The position numbers and the translations under genes were made by a program. From Anaerolineae bacterium (GTDB lineage: Bacteria; Chloroflexota; Anaerolineae; Promineifilales; Promineifilaceae): a stretch of 64,000 nucleotides of DNA. Position 1 is the first letter of the stretch; the number at the start of each line of letters is the position of its first letter. Below, piece by piece: positions 1-8,835 of this stretch. The notes under the pieces were generated by a model, which made no database searches, was not told the origin of the DNA, and saw only the letters and a program-made list of their open reading frames with translations. Location: the NCBI GenBank assembly GCA_030425205.1, contig JAUIAP010000009.1:62001-126000 (forward strand), given 5' to 3'.

Positions 1-4
1 AATA

Positions 5-985
5 ATGGCAGAGATAACCGCAACACGCGGCAACGAAGTCGAGATTAATCTGGAAAAGAAACAGCGATTCGGTGAGACGCTCATCCAAGGTTTCCTTTTT
101 CTTTGCGGCGCAATCTCGATTCTAACGACGATTGGCATCGTGTATGTGCTCGGCAAAGAGGCATTGCTGTTTTTCCAACTAGATGAGGTTTCGCTTTGGG
201 CGTTCTTTTCGGGAACACAGTGGCAACCAGCCATCGGAAATTTCGGTATTTGGCCGCTGGTGATGTCCACACTGATGACTAGCACCATCGCCATGGTTGT
301 CGCCCTCCCGCTTGGCCTTGCAACCGCAATCTATCTCAGCGAATACGCCTCACACAAAGCCCGCTCGATTATCAAACCAATTTTGGAAGTATTGGCTGGT
401 GTACCAACGGTCGTCTATGGCTTCTTCGCGCTGACATTTATGACCCCATTGTTGCGGGGTGTTTTTGGCGAGGCGTCAGTCAGCATCTTCAACACGGCCT
501 CAGCAGGTATCGTCGTCGGCATTTTGATCATTCCGCTGGTCAGCTCGATGAGTGAGGATGCGCTACACGCCGTGCCAAACTCACTGCGACAGGCGAGTTA
601 TGGGTTGGGTGCGACAAAGCTGGAAACGGCCCTGCGCGTTGTTTTGCCATCAGCACTATCAGGAATCACGGCGGCGTTTGTCGTTGCAATTTCGCGTGCA
701 ATTGGTGAGACGATGGTCGTGGCGATTGCGGCCGGCTCAGGACCACGCAACTTTGATAACTGGGGCGCGTTGGCAACAGAGACGAGCAGAACGCCGTTAA
801 ATCCATTCATTTCGGCCGAAACGATGACGGGACATATCGTCCGTATCAGCGGTGGCGACCTTAGCTACAACTCGGTCGATTACAACAGCCTTTTTGCGAT
901 TGGGCTGCTGCTCTTTGTCATCACGCTATTGCTTAACATCGTTAGCCGCCGACTTGTGGCTCGCTTTCGGGAGGTTTACGACTAA
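5..985 (+). CDS. pstC: Phosphate ABC transporter permease PstC
   Basis: Inner-membrane permease of the high-affinity phosphate importer, pairing with PstA around the PstB ATPases. The 326 residues are usual for the family. A short cytoplasmic N-terminus leads into about six membrane segments, the first at roughly residues 28-50. The permease EAA loop is visible near residues 183-215 ([20 protein letters not shown]), the site that contacts PstB. The ATG lies only 4 bases from the window edge, so its ribosome binding site and any upstream pstS are out of view. The stop codon overlaps the pstA start by one base (TAATG), indicating translational coupling. Confidence 0.95.
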   Translation: MAEITATRGNEVEINLEKKQRFGETLIQGFLFLCGAISILTTIGIVYVLGKEALLFFQLDEVSLWAFFSGTQWQPAIGNFGIWPLVMSTLMTSTIAMVVALPLGLATAIYLSEYASHKARSIIKPILEVLAGVPTVVYGFFALTFMTPLLRGVFGEASVSIFNTASAGIVVGILIIPLVSSMSEDALHAVPNSLRQASYGLGATKLETALRVVLPSALSGITAAFVVAISRAIGETMVVAIAAGSGPRNFDNWGALATETSRTPLNPFISAETMTGHIVRISGGDLSYNSVDYNSLFAIGLLLFVITLLLNIVSRRLVARFREVYD

Positions 986-2349
986 TGGACGCACATGGTT
1001 ATCCCGAAGGGGATTCACTCCAAAAGCTGATCAAGCGTCGCCATCAACGTGGCTCACTGGCACGCAACAGCTTTCTGATGGCAACGGTAATCGCCATTAT
1101 TGCGCTGCTTGCCCTGCTCTATAACATTCTCAACGCGACCTTTGGCTATGTGGCTATTGAAAACACGGTTGAGCCAGCTACCCTCGTCGCCAATTACTAT
1201 ACAAACACAGGGCGCGACGTGCCTGAACCTGTTCCTGCTCTTGAAAACATGTCAAAAGAGGAGCTGATTGCCGTTCTTGCAGCCAACATCCGCTCACAGC
1301 GTGGACGTGCGCTTGAGCTAGAGGGTCGCTTCTTTGCCGACCAACTGGTCTTTTCAACACAGGAGCAGTACGACAGCATTTGCAACCAGCCTGATCCACG
1401 TGAAGGGTGTTCCGCCCCAGTGCGCGGTCGTGAAAGTGTCCTGCAACTGATCAACCTCGAACTGGTTGAGCCACGTGTGCAGGAAACGTGGTCTTTTGTT
1501 GAATCGCTTACGAATGGTGCGGAGATTCGGGAGATTTCGGCCGAAAAATACCCCAACGCCACCGTTGAGTTCCGCTCATGGTTGACGAAGGGCTTTGTCA
1601 CCAGTCCACAATCAAGTGTGGCCGAAATTGCGGGCGTGCGCACCGCTGTTCTAGGGACGCTGGGCGTCATTTTTGTCACGATGGCATTTTCGTTCCCTGT
1701 CGGTGTGGGCGCGGCCATCTATCTTGAAGAGTATGCAGACCGCACAAGCGCATTCAATCGCATCATTCAGACGAACATCGCCAACCTCGCTGGCGTCCCC
1801 TCGATCATTTATGGGATGCTCGGTTTGGCCATCTTTGTGCGAACGCTCGGCTTTTTCACAAGCGGTGACGCATTTGGCAACGCGGCTCCCAACGGTCGCA
1901 CCATACTTTCCGCAGGGCTGACACTCGGCTTGCTGATCCTGCCCATCATCATCATCAACGCGCAAGAAGCGATTCGTGCGGTGCCAAATTCACTGCGGCA
2001 GGCAAGCTATGGGTTGGGCGCGACCAAATGGCAAACGACATGGAACCACGTGCTACCAAATGCACTGCCCGGCATTCTGACGGGTGCGATTTTGTCGATG
2101 TCGCGGGCAATCGGTGAAACTGCACCTCTCGTCGTCGTCGGTGCCTCAACAGCCATTTCAATCGACCCAACGGGACCGTTTTCTAAATTTACCGTGCTAC
2201 CCATCCAAATCTACGAATGGACATCGCGCCCGCAGGCAGAATTTCAAAATATCGCAGCAGCCGCAATCGTTGTGCTGCTAATTTTACTGCTCACGCTCAA
2301 CGCAACGGCCGTCTTGTTGCGGAATCGTTTTAGCAAGCAATTGGCATAG
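985..2349 (+). CDS. pstA: Phosphate ABC transporter permease PstA, long form
   Basis: Second membrane subunit of the phosphate importer. At 454 residues it is about 150 longer than the usual PstA. After a first membrane segment (about residues 32-55) comes a hydrophilic stretch to about residue 210, presumably extracytoplasmic, containing two Cys ([10 protein letters not shown]). The standard five-helix permease domain follows, with its EAA loop around residues 328-350 ([20 protein letters not shown]), nearly identical to that of PstC. It starts inside the pstC stop codon and pstB follows after 8 bases, so the genes form one transcription unit. The extra domain could contact the binding protein or cell envelope; that is a guess. 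Confidence 0.93.
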   Translation: MDAHGYPEGDSLQKLIKRRHQRGSLARNSFLMATVIAIIALLALLYNILNATFGYVAIENTVEPATLVANYYTNTGRDVPEPVPALENMSKEELIAVLAANIRSQRGRALELEGRFFADQLVFSTQEQYDSICNQPDPREGCSAPVRGRESVLQLINLELVEPRVQETWSFVESLTNGAEIREISAEKYPNATVEFRSWLTKGFVTSPQSSVAEIAGVRTAVLGTLGVIFVTMAFSFPVGVGAAIYLEEYADRTSAFNRIIQTNIANLAGVPSIIYGMLGLAIFVRTLGFFTSGDAFGNAAPNGRTILSAGLTLGLLILPIIIINAQEAIRAVPNSLRQASYGLGATKWQTTWNHVLPNALPGILTGAILSMSRAIGETAPLVVVGASTAISIDPTGPFSKFTVLPIQIYEWTSRPQAEFQNIAAAAIVVLLILLLTLNATAVLLRNRFSKQLA

Positions 2350-2357
2350 AGGTCAAA

Positions 2358-3227
2358 ATGACAGAACAATTAATGAGAATTACAAAACCCAATGACCACC
2401 GTCTTCAAGCCAATGGAAAAGGGGACGGTCCAAAAAACGCAATGGAATCCAAACGTGTCGAAGTGAAATCTATCCTTGAGGCACGGGCGGTGAACGTCTA
2501 CTATGGTGGCTTCAAGGCTGTCCAGAACGTCAATCTCAGCATCGCCGAAAACAAAATTACGGCACTGATTGGCCCTTCCGGTTGCGGCAAAAGCACGGTG
2601 TTGCGGGTCTTTAATCGGATGAATGACTTGATTCCGATTGCGCGTGTTGAGGGTGAATTGCTCTATCATGGGCGCGATCTGTATGCGAAGAATGTCGATC
2701 CCGTTGAAGTGCGCCGCCGAATCGGGATGGTTTTTCAAAAGCCAAACCCGTTCCCCAAAAGCATTTATGACAACGTTGCATGGGGCGCGAAGATCAACGG
2801 CTTTAAGGGCGATATGGATGCGTTGGTCGAGCAGTCGTTGCGTAGCGCGGCGTTGTGGGATGAGGTCAAGGACAAGTTGACACAGAGCGGTCTTTCGCTC
2901 TCAGGTGGTCAGCAACAGCGACTCTGTATTGCACGTGCGATTGCGATCAAACCAGACGTCATTTTAATGGACGAACCCTGTTCCGCACTCGACCCAATTG
3001 CCACGTTGCGCATTGAAGAATTGTTGCAAGAGCTCAAGAAAGAGTACACGATTGCAATTGTGACGCATAACATGCAGCAAGCAGCCCGCGCATCGGACTA
3101 TACGGCTGTGTTCTATGTCAATGATGATCGAACAGGCTATCTGCTTGAATATGGCACAACGACGCAGCTATTTACCAATCCAGCCAATAATCTGACAGAA
3201 GATTACATCACGGGCCGTTTTGGATAA
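2358..3227 (+). CDS. pstB: Phosphate ABC transporter ATP-binding protein PstB
   Basis: Cytoplasmic ATPase that drives phosphate import through PstCA. All ABC motifs are present: Walker [10 protein letters not shown] (residues 72-80), signature LSGGQQQRL, Walker [14 protein letters not shown] and the H-loop THNM. The spacing and the PSGCGKST form are those of PstB rather than a general importer ATPase. The N-terminal 37 or so residues are an unconserved hydrophilic extension. An internal start at the Met near residue 29 is possible, but the first ATG follows a GAGGTC sequence at suitable spacing. It sits between pstA and phoU. Confidence 0.96.
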   Translation: MTEQLMRITKPNDHRLQANGKGDGPKNAMESKRVEVKSILEARAVNVYYGGFKAVQNVNLSIAENKITALIGPSGCGKSTVLRVFNRMNDLIPIARVEGELLYHGRDLYAKNVDPVEVRRRIGMVFQKPNPFPKSIYDNVAWGAKINGFKGDMDALVEQSLRSAALWDEVKDKLTQSGLSLSGGQQQRLCIARAIAIKPDVILMDEPCSALDPIATLRIEELLQELKKEYTIAIVTHNMQQAARASDYTAVFYVNDDRTGYLLEYGTTTQLFTNPANNLTEDYITGRFG

Positions 3228-3259
3228 TTTGGTCGCAGATTTGTCAGCCAGAGAGGCGT

Positions 3260-3973
3260 ATGAAAAGGCACATTCTGATTAGTGAAACACGGCGATTGCA
3301 AGATGAGCTATTGGCGATGGGAAGCATGGTGGAATTTGCGTTGCGCGACGCCGTCGAAGTGCTGCAAACGCGCGATTTTGTGCGGGGGAATCAGCTAATT
3401 TCGGCCGATTCCCACATCAACTCGCTCTATTATGATATTGAACAAGGCTGTGTTCGCTTAATCGCCACACAAAATCCACGTGCCGGCGATTTGCGCTTGT
3501 TGACTTCGTTGATTGCGGTTTCGTCTGAACTGGAACGCATCGGCGACTATGCTAAAGGAATCGCCAAAGTCAACAACCTGATTGGTGAGGATGAGTTGAT
3601 GAAACCACTCATCGACATCCCGGCCATGTCTGCCAAAGCTCAGGGGATGTTGCATCGCTCACTCGTCGCCTTTACACGCCAAGACCTCGAACTCGCTCAG
3701 TCGATTCCACAAGAAGATGATGAAGTTGACCAACTTTATCAACAAGTCTACCGCGAGCTTTTCACCTATATGCTGCAATGCCCCCACTACATCAATCAGG
3801 GCAACTACCTGCTTTGGGCAGCGCATAACTTAGAACGCGCGGCCGACCGCGTTACCAATATTTGCCAGCGCGTTGTCTACATGGTGACGGGGCAAATCGT
3901 TGATTTAGAAGATGATAGCGGGGCATTTGCTGCCAACGGGATGGAACCTGTTCAAACCGCGACATATGTATAA
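3260..3973 (+). CDS. phoU: Phosphate uptake regulator PhoU
   Basis: Negative modulator that links PstSCAB activity to the PhoR/PhoB-type two-component system. The 237 residues are normal for PhoU and should form two three-helix bundles. The metal-binding ExxxD-type signatures of both bundles are visible (ELERIGDYAKGIAK near residue 92 and NLERAADRVTNICQ near 191). It follows pstB by 32 bases with the start preceded by AGAGAGG. An imperfect inverted repeat (about 3976-4018, TTACGC/GCGTAA core) lies just downstream and may end or attenuate the pst message; it lacks a T-run. Confidence 0.95.
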   Translation: MKRHILISETRRLQDELLAMGSMVEFALRDAVEVLQTRDFVRGNQLISADSHINSLYYDIEQGCVRLIATQNPRAGDLRLLTSLIAVSSELERIGDYAKGIAKVNNLIGEDELMKPLIDIPAMSAKAQGMLHRSLVAFTRQDLELAQSIPQEDDEVDQLYQQVYRELFTYMLQCPHYINQGNYLLWAAHNLERAADRVTNICQRVVYMVTGQIVDLEDDSGAFAANGMEPVQTATYV

Positions 3974-4036
3974 ATCATGTTACGCAACCTTGCCCCTACC
4001 TCAACATCGCGTAATGTGAATCTATAATTTAGAAAC

Positions 4037-4459
4037 ATGAGCCACGAAATGACAAAAAAACAAGTTCTATTTCTATGTACAGGCAACTCATGCCGCAGCC
4101 AAATGGGTGAAGCACTCGTCAACCATCTAAAAGGGGACGAATGGCAAGCGCACTCTGCTGGTACTCGTCCGTCTGGCTACGTCCACCCACTGGCGATTCG
4201 TGCGCTGCGTGAGATTGGCGTTTCCGTCAATCATCTCAGTAGCAAAACGCCAGACACATTGAGCGACGTTAAATTTGATCGGGTCTATACTGTTTGTGCA
4301 AATGCGGCCGAAGATTGTCCGATTTGGTTGCGCGAGGGGGAAGTGCATCACATGCCATTTGATGATCCAGCCGATGCTGAGGGGACGATTGAGGAAAAAT
4401 ATGCTGTTTTTACTCGGGTGCGGGACGAAATAAAGCGGCAGATTGTTGATGCCTTGTAG
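4037..4459 (+). CDS. arsC: Thioredoxin-coupled arsenate reductase (LMW-PTP fold)
   Basis: Predicted to reduce arsenate to arsenite with thioredoxin. The 140-residue protein has the LMW tyrosine-phosphatase P-loop CTGNSCRS (Cys14 to Arg20) and the two further cysteines expected of the Bacillus/S. aureus type ArsC (VCANAAEDC). This separates it from plain LMW phosphatases, which lack that Cys pair. No arsenite efflux gene or ArsR is adjacent; the neighbour is the phosphate uptake operon, which would also admit arsenate. A TATAAT hexamer at 4023-4028 lies 8 bases before the ATG with no Shine-Dalgarno sequence, so the mRNA may be leaderless or nearly so. Confidence 0.88.
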   Translation: MSHEMTKKQVLFLCTGNSCRSQMGEALVNHLKGDEWQAHSAGTRPSGYVHPLAIRALREIGVSVNHLSSKTPDTLSDVKFDRVYTVCANAAEDCPIWLREGEVHHMPFDDPADAEGTIEEKYAVFTRVRDEIKRQIVDAL

Positions 4460-4537
4460 ATTGCATTAAAGAGCGGAATCCGCTCTGCATTGTAAAATAG
4501 CTTCCTGCACAGGCAGGCCCGAATATCCTAATAGATC

Positions 4538-4582
4538 AAAAAGCGCGGCTGTATCCCCAAACTGGGAAGCCGCGCTTTTTTT
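4538..4582. terminator. Bidirectional intrinsic terminator
   Basis: A strong stem (AGCGCGGCT pairing with AGCCGCGCT, about 15-base loop) is flanked by a run of A on the left and seven T on the right. It therefore works as a Rho-independent terminator for arsC on the plus strand and for the small minus-strand gene at 4602-4730. Confidence 0.85.
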
Positions 4583-4601
4583 CATTAAACCGTAAAACTT
4601 T

Positions 4602-4730
4602 TTAATTTTTCCGTACAGGGATAGCTTTTGGTTTGGGCTGTTTATCCAAGTGATCCTTGACCACTTTTGGAACTAATACTGCTGCCACTGCTGCCGCTGC
4701 CAATCCAATTACGAAGCTCATCAAAATCAT
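4602..4730 (-). CDS. Small single-span membrane peptide, 42 aa
   Basis: A short gene between arsC and the aldolase. The translation begins MILMSFVIGLAAAAVAAVLV and ends in a basic, proline-rich tail (KPKAIPVRKN). This is a single hydrophobic helix (about residues 2-20) with a charged, presumably cytoplasmic, C-terminus. The ATG has an AGGA Shine-Dalgarno sequence about 8 bases upstream, and the gene runs into the bidirectional terminator 20 bases after its stop. I do not recognise a family. The clean start signal, the Ala/Val-rich helix and the terminator argue for a real gene; its size is the main doubt. Confidence 0.55.
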   Translation of the reverse strand: MILMSFVIGLAAAAVAAVLVPKVVKDHLDKQPKPKAIPVRKN

Positions 4731-4918
4731 GACGTTAATCCTGTAAATATCAACTCAATAACTAAGCTGGATCATAGAAGGTAAAGATAAGAACAACGTC
4801 TGTACAGTATATACAATTGGACAAATCGCGTAAAGTCCTAATTTTCGTAAACCTGCCCCTAAAATCCTCGTTTTTGAGATTTTGTTGGTGAATTTAGGTT
4901 TTTGCCACAATGCAAAAC

Positions 4919-4977
4919 GTGGTGCGTGGTGCGTAGTGCGTGGGCTGGAGACGCACCACGCATCACGCACCACGCAC
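4919..4977. repeat. Dispersed GCGTGGTGCG hairpin, copy 1
   Basis: Imperfect inverted repeat with arms of about 25 bases built from CGTGGTG/GCGTAGTG units on the left and CACCACG/CATCACG units on the right, with a loop of about 9 bases. It is intergenic, upstream of the aldolase. Related copies lie at 14081-14144, 20495-20555 and 46341-46408, with half copies at 10502-10526 and about 37798-37812. Confidence 0.8.
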
Positions 4978-5037
4978 TAATGTGGAAAACTCCGTGACAC
5001 CAACAGATTCTCAATCTACATTTTGGAACAACAAACA

Positions 5038-5796
5038 ATGCGTGAAAACAAGACAAAAACAAAACTGAAGAACGGTGAGCCTGTATTTGGCGTGATCTCA
5101 AAGAGCAGCGATCCGCTGGTGGCAGAACTGGTCGGGCTAGCGGGCTTTGACTATTACATGGTCGATGCGGAGCATGGGTTGATCAATCCCGAGCAGATGA
5201 CGAATATCGTGCGAGCGTGTGAGTCGGTTGATGTGACGCCGCTTGCGCGCATTGGACAGCCCGATCCCAAGCTAATTTTGGCCCATCTAGATGCGGGCAT
5301 GATGGGTTTGATGATACCGGGTTTGAATTCGGCCGATTCTGTCAAACAGTTCGTCGCCGCCTGCAAATATCCGCCGCACGGCACGCGCGGGTTGGGCTTG
5401 GTGCGCGCGGCCCGCTACATGACGAACATTGATCCCGTCGCCTATGTGCCATTTGCCAACGAACAAATTTTGATATTGCCACAATTTGAGGATGCCGCAT
5501 TGTTGCCCCATTTTGCCGAAATGATGGCGGTGGATGGCGTTGACGGGTGTGTGATTGGGCCACGTGATTTGTCGCTGGCGATGGGTTATGTGGATGGGGC
5601 CAACCATGCTGAGGTACAGGCGGTGATCGATGAGGCGATTGGGATCATGCGTGCGGCGGGTGTGGCGGCGGGCATTACGGCGGGATCGGCCGATGCTGCC
5701 CGACAACAGTTGGCGCGCGGCGCGACGATCATTCTCAATGCCCTACCTGCCCTCATCATGAACAGCAGTCGTGACTTTCTAGCGGCGCGTCCGTGA
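5038..5796 (+). CDS. HpcH/HpaI-family aldolase
   Basis: Class II metal-dependent aldolase of the HpcH/HpaI family, which splits 2-keto-3-deoxy acids into pyruvate (or a related 2-oxo acid) and an aldehyde. Seen: the opening GEPVFGVISKSSDP, the catalytic His region VDAEHGLINPEQM, the metal-ligand Glu in LPQFEDAALL and the closing GCVIGPRDLSLAMGY loop, over about 252 residues, the normal length. I chose the ATG at 5038; an in-frame TTG at 5023 would add five residues. It lies just upstream of the GntR gene on the same strand but before that gene's promoter, so it is probably a separate transcript. The exact substrate cannot be told. Confidence 0.85.
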   Translation: MRENKTKTKLKNGEPVFGVISKSSDPLVAELVGLAGFDYYMVDAEHGLINPEQMTNIVRACESVDVTPLARIGQPDPKLILAHLDAGMMGLMIPGLNSADSVKQFVAACKYPPHGTRGLGLVRAARYMTNIDPVAYVPFANEQILILPQFEDAALLPHFAEMMAVDGVDGCVIGPRDLSLAMGYVDGANHAEVQAVIDEAIGIMRAAGVAAGITAGSADAARQQLARGATIILNALPALIMNSSRDFLAARP

Positions 5797-5833
5797 CGTT
5801 GGGCGCTTGAATCTTCCAAATTGCAGCTATATT

Positions 5834-5874
5834 TTGACAGAAATCAATTAAACGATACAATGTCATAACGTTAT
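5834..5874 (+). promoter_or_regulatory. Promoter and palindromic operator of the GntR-led operon
   Basis: TTGACA (5834-5839) and TACAAT (5856-5861) are separated by 16 bases, a good sigma-70-type promoter. A perfect 10-bp palindrome ATAACGTTAT (5865-5874) lies at the expected transcription start, 20 bases before the GntR start codon. Its position suits repression by the encoded GntR protein. Confidence 0.65.
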
Positions 5875-5893
5875 AACATTTACAAGTACAACT

Positions 5894-6622
5894 ATGATGA
5901 AAACGATTGACCGTGACTCACCGATTCCTCTCTATCATCAGCTGACGCAAATTTTCGAGGCCAAAATCAAAGATGGCGAATGGCAGGTGGGTGGAATGAT
6001 TCCCTCAGAGCAGGAGTTGCAACAAACGTATGATCTGAGCCGCACAACGGTTCGTTTGGCGTTGGGCGAACTGGTTTCCGACGGACGCTTGACGCGCCAA
6101 CGTGGGCGTGGAACGTTTGTCGCCATACCCAAGCTATCGCATGATCTAACCAGTGGTCGTTCCCTGAGTGACTACTTGTTGCAACAGGGCAATACTCCCT
6201 CATGGAAGGTCATTCGGCGTGAATGGACGCTGCCTGACGAGTCGGTGCGCCAGTTATTGCAATTGGAAGAGGGGATGGGCGTTTACTATGTTGAACTTTT
6301 GTTTTCGGCCGATTCCGTCCCCATCGGTCATCACTCGGCCTATGTGCCAAAGCGCGTGCTTGATTTGACCATTTCGGCCGATTATGACGATGACGCATGG
6401 CTCACCTATATGCGCCAACTCCCCCTGACGGCCGGTTACAGCACACAACGCACTATCGAAGCGGTCAATTTGAGCAATGATAAAGCCGCCCTGCTAGATA
6501 TAGACATAAAAACCCCCGCCCTCTCAATCGAAGCCGTGACCGTTGACCAAAACGGCAGCCCCGTCCAACTGATCAAGGCGTTGTTTAACGGACAGCGGTT
6601 TAAGTATCGGTTGAGTCAATAA
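5894..6622 (+). CDS. GntR-family (HutC/UTRA) transcriptional regulator
   Basis: DNA-binding repressor with an N-terminal winged helix-turn-helix (about residues 8-75: PLYHQLTQIFEAKI, then SEQELQQTYDLSRTTVRLAL) and a C-terminal UTRA ligand-binding domain (about 90-242). The 242 residues match the HutC subfamily. The next gene begins 5 bases after its stop, so it is the first gene of the long downstream operon and probably controls it, along with itself, through the palindrome at 5865-5874. UTRA domains bind small effectors, here presumably a substrate or product of the downstream enzymes; its identity is unknown. Confidence 0.92.
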   Translation: MMKTIDRDSPIPLYHQLTQIFEAKIKDGEWQVGGMIPSEQELQQTYDLSRTTVRLALGELVSDGRLTRQRGRGTFVAIPKLSHDLTSGRSLSDYLLQQGNTPSWKVIRREWTLPDESVRQLLQLEEGMGVYYVELLFSADSVPIGHHSAYVPKRVLDLTISADYDDDAWLTYMRQLPLTAGYSTQRTIEAVNLSNDKAALLDIDIKTPALSIEAVTVDQNGSPVQLIKALFNGQRFKYRLSQ

Positions 6623-6627
6623 AACCT

Positions 6628-7071
6628 ATGAACGACTATGGCCCCCCACTGCAACGCCCCTACCAATGTTTTATGGGACGCTGGGAAGGATTAACCAAAA
6701 GCTTTACCCCACGCGGCGACTTTATCGAATCAACCGCCGTCCATATGGAAGTCTACTGGGTCGATGACAACACGTGGCATTTACACGAGGCGTTTGAACG
6801 CTTTTACCCATTAGGCAAACCTGTCGTTTTTGAGACAGATATTCGGGTGGACGGTAAATTTTGCTGGGGCGAAAACGAGTTTATTCGACTCGATGGCTCA
6901 GAAATCACGCCATTTAACTACGTCTTCACCATCCACAGCGATGTCTCCAAAACGACGGTCTATAACAATCACTACTTTATCGACCCGAACCAGCGGCGCA
7001 TCATCACCCACAAGGTGAAAGACGGGAAGACGGAGCTGTATCAGATTCAGGATTTTGTGCGGGTAGCGTAA
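6628..7071 (+). CDS. Lipocalin-like (DUF3598-type) protein
   Basis: A 147-residue protein without signal peptide or membrane helix. The opening CFMGRWEGLTKSFTPRGDF and alternating hydrophobic strands rich in Trp/Tyr/Phe resemble the lipocalin-like DUF3598 barrels of cyanobacteria and their relatives. The same G-x-W-x-G start recurs in the 7888 and 16081 proteins of this operon, suggesting a family that binds a shared hydrophobic ligand. Because RCCR-like and Rieske enzymes follow, a tetrapyrrole or bilin ligand is attractive but unproven. It starts 5 bases after the GntR gene. Confidence 0.6.
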   Translation: MNDYGPPLQRPYQCFMGRWEGLTKSFTPRGDFIESTAVHMEVYWVDDNTWHLHEAFERFYPLGKPVVFETDIRVDGKFCWGENEFIRLDGSEITPFNYVFTIHSDVSKTTVYNNHYFIDPNQRRIITHKVKDGKTELYQIQDFVRVA

Positions 7072-7093
7072 CATCTTCTAGTAGCTCATTTTC

Positions 7094-7891
7094 ATGATTG
7101 TTCAAACTTCTTCAAACGACTCCCACTTCGTCATGACGCAAGTTGATCATGCACTCGCATCGGCCGAATTAGCCCGCGCGTTTGGCAATGCACAGTTCGC
7201 GCCGCTTGATCCCGCCCACCTCATTCAGTTTGTCGTCGCCCACCATGATGACGGCTGGATCGATTTAGACAGTCGCTGGCTGCAAGATCCCAACACAGGG
7301 CTGCCCTACCATCTCGTCAAAACCCCGCTAGACAAGCTGGTGCGCACAGGATCGGGATCACCCGACGTAAACGAAGCGCACCATCCGCTCTGTGGAGTCA
7401 TTTCGAGTATGCACACCTATGGGCTTTATCATGGGCGTTATGGGCTTTCAAACTTTATCTTTATCGACCTCATGCCTGAAGAGTTGCAACCGTATGTCTC
7501 GCAGATGTTGGCAGATGAGGTAACGCGACAGGAAGGCTTGAAGGAGCAGTTGTCAGCAGAATGGTCAACTGATGATTTCCTGTTTCATAACTACAAGCTC
7601 CTGCAATTTTTTGACACGCTGGCGCTGTATTTTCAGACAACCCATGCGGAGGCGCGCAAAGAGGCGACTTTTGAAAATGTGCCGCGTGCGCTTGGAGATG
7701 ATGTGACGGTGACAATTCGGCCGATTGGCGATAACACCTACACCCTCGACCCCTACCCTTTCAAAGACCCCACAACGATTATCGAGACACGCGGCCGCTA
7801 CATGACACCTCAACCAATCGGCAGCGATCTAGCGACTGTTGCCCACGCCGCCGAACAACTCATTCAACGCGACATCATCAAGCCGATATGA
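7094..7891 (+). CDS. DUF3891 family protein
   Basis: A 265-residue soluble protein that I assign to DUF3891 from its layout: the early DHALASAELARAF helix, VVAHHDDGW (about residues 48-57) and HHPLCGVISSMHTYGLYHGRYG (about 97-118). The conserved His/Asp clusters suggest a metal-dependent, HD-like site, but no reaction is established for the family as far as I know. It overlaps the next gene by 4 bases (ATGA), so the two are translationally coupled. Its place among pigment-type enzymes may make it a hydrolase of the same pathway; this is inference. Confidence 0.65.
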   Translation: MIVQTSSNDSHFVMTQVDHALASAELARAFGNAQFAPLDPAHLIQFVVAHHDDGWIDLDSRWLQDPNTGLPYHLVKTPLDKLVRTGSGSPDVNEAHHPLCGVISSMHTYGLYHGRYGLSNFIFIDLMPEELQPYVSQMLADEVTRQEGLKEQLSAEWSTDDFLFHNYKLLQFFDTLALYFQTTHAEARKEATFENVPRALGDDVTVTIRPIGDNTYTLDPYPFKDPTTIIETRGRYMTPQPIGSDLATVAHAAEQLIQRDIIKPI

Positions 7892-8817
7892 CAGGTACAA
7901 CGCAGCACGCAACACGCACCTTCTCCGCTGGTATCGGCCGCTGGATCGGATCGGCCGAAGTCTATGATGGCAACGGCCAATTTCTCGGCAACGCCCACGA
8001 TCAACGCCATGTCCAGCGCGTGACGGGTGAAAACGCGGTCAAGATCGACCTCTCATTTGTCGGCCCCTTCAAATTTAGCGGCAGCTACACAATTGTCGAT
8101 CATGGTGACTACCGACTCTATCAAGGTCCCGCCAACTATGGCTACGCCGAAACACTCGCCAACAATCTCATCGACGCAAATGCCTACTGGCCCGTCACCG
8201 GTTTAACCCAACGCTTTTTCTTGATGATTCTGCCCGACCAGAATCGGCAGATGTCGCTTGCGCTGATGTCACGCGGCGAGCAGTTGATCTACGTCGTTGT
8301 GGGCGACTATCAGCGTGTCGATGACGCATGGCAAGGTGTCAATCCAACGATGCAAAACGGCACATCGTTTGACTTTGCCAACGACCCTGCTGGTGGACGT
8401 GACGCCATTTTGCTGCAACGTGAAGGCGAATGGCGCGGCACGTTAAATGTGCTCGATGGCGATTTGGTGGAACTCGGCACGACAAGCTATCAAGAGATCA
8501 TCCACGCACCACGCACCGCCCCCAACATGCTGCGCACCACACTCATCGGCAACCACTTTGATCCCACAACCCGCCAAATCGAACTAAACACGAACGGCTG
8601 GTTGGCGTGGTCAAACGCGGGAGAGGTGGTCGGAAGTTATAGCTTGAGCGGTGGGCGCGCACTGAGCGGCACATTTCACCATCTCGCAAAGAGTTTGCGC
8701 GTTTGGCGGCGCGAGGTTGTCTCGCACGATGGCACACATAAGGCGGTCGTGCATAACTGGTATCGCGGTGGGCAACGCATTGGCGTGCAGTTCGGCGTTC
8801 TCAGTTACACAGCGTGA
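7888..8817 (+). CDS. Tandem lipocalin-like protein A
   Basis: A 309-residue soluble protein made of two similar halves. Each opens with a G-x-W/E-x-G strand followed by an acidic turn (GIGRWIGSAEVYDGNGQFLG near residue 15 and EGEWRGTLNVLDGDLVELGT near 175). It has no signal peptide, and its composition is that of antiparallel beta barrels. The protein at 16081 has the same two-part plan, so these are paralogues at the two ends of the cluster. I do not recognise a characterised homologue. A ligand-binding or carrier role for a hydrophobic intermediate is a guess from fold and context. Confidence 0.6.
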   Translation: MTGTTQHATRTFSAGIGRWIGSAEVYDGNGQFLGNAHDQRHVQRVTGENAVKIDLSFVGPFKFSGSYTIVDHGDYRLYQGPANYGYAETLANNLIDANAYWPVTGLTQRFFLMILPDQNRQMSLALMSRGEQLIYVVVGDYQRVDDAWQGVNPTMQNGTSFDFANDPAGGRDAILLQREGEWRGTLNVLDGDLVELGTTSYQEIIHAPRTAPNMLRTTLIGNHFDPTTRQIELNTNGWLAWSNAGEVVGSYSLSGGRALSGTFHHLAKSLRVWRREVVSHDGTHKAVVHNWYRGGQRIGVQFGVLSYTA

Positions 8818-8835
8818 CGCCTCACCGATTAAATT

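Noticed and set aside
3976..4018. Inverted repeat after phoU as a terminator
   Set aside because: The stem is imperfect and has no T-run, so it is not listed as a terminator.
5038..5796. The aldolase as the first gene of the pigment-type operon
   Set aside because: A strong promoter and operator lie between it and the GntR gene, so it is probably a separate transcription unit, though a functional link is not excluded.
6628..7071. STAY-GREEN (Mg-dechelatase) candidate for the small protein at 6628
   Set aside because: None of the STAY-GREEN sequence landmarks I remember are present; a lipocalin-like fold fits better.
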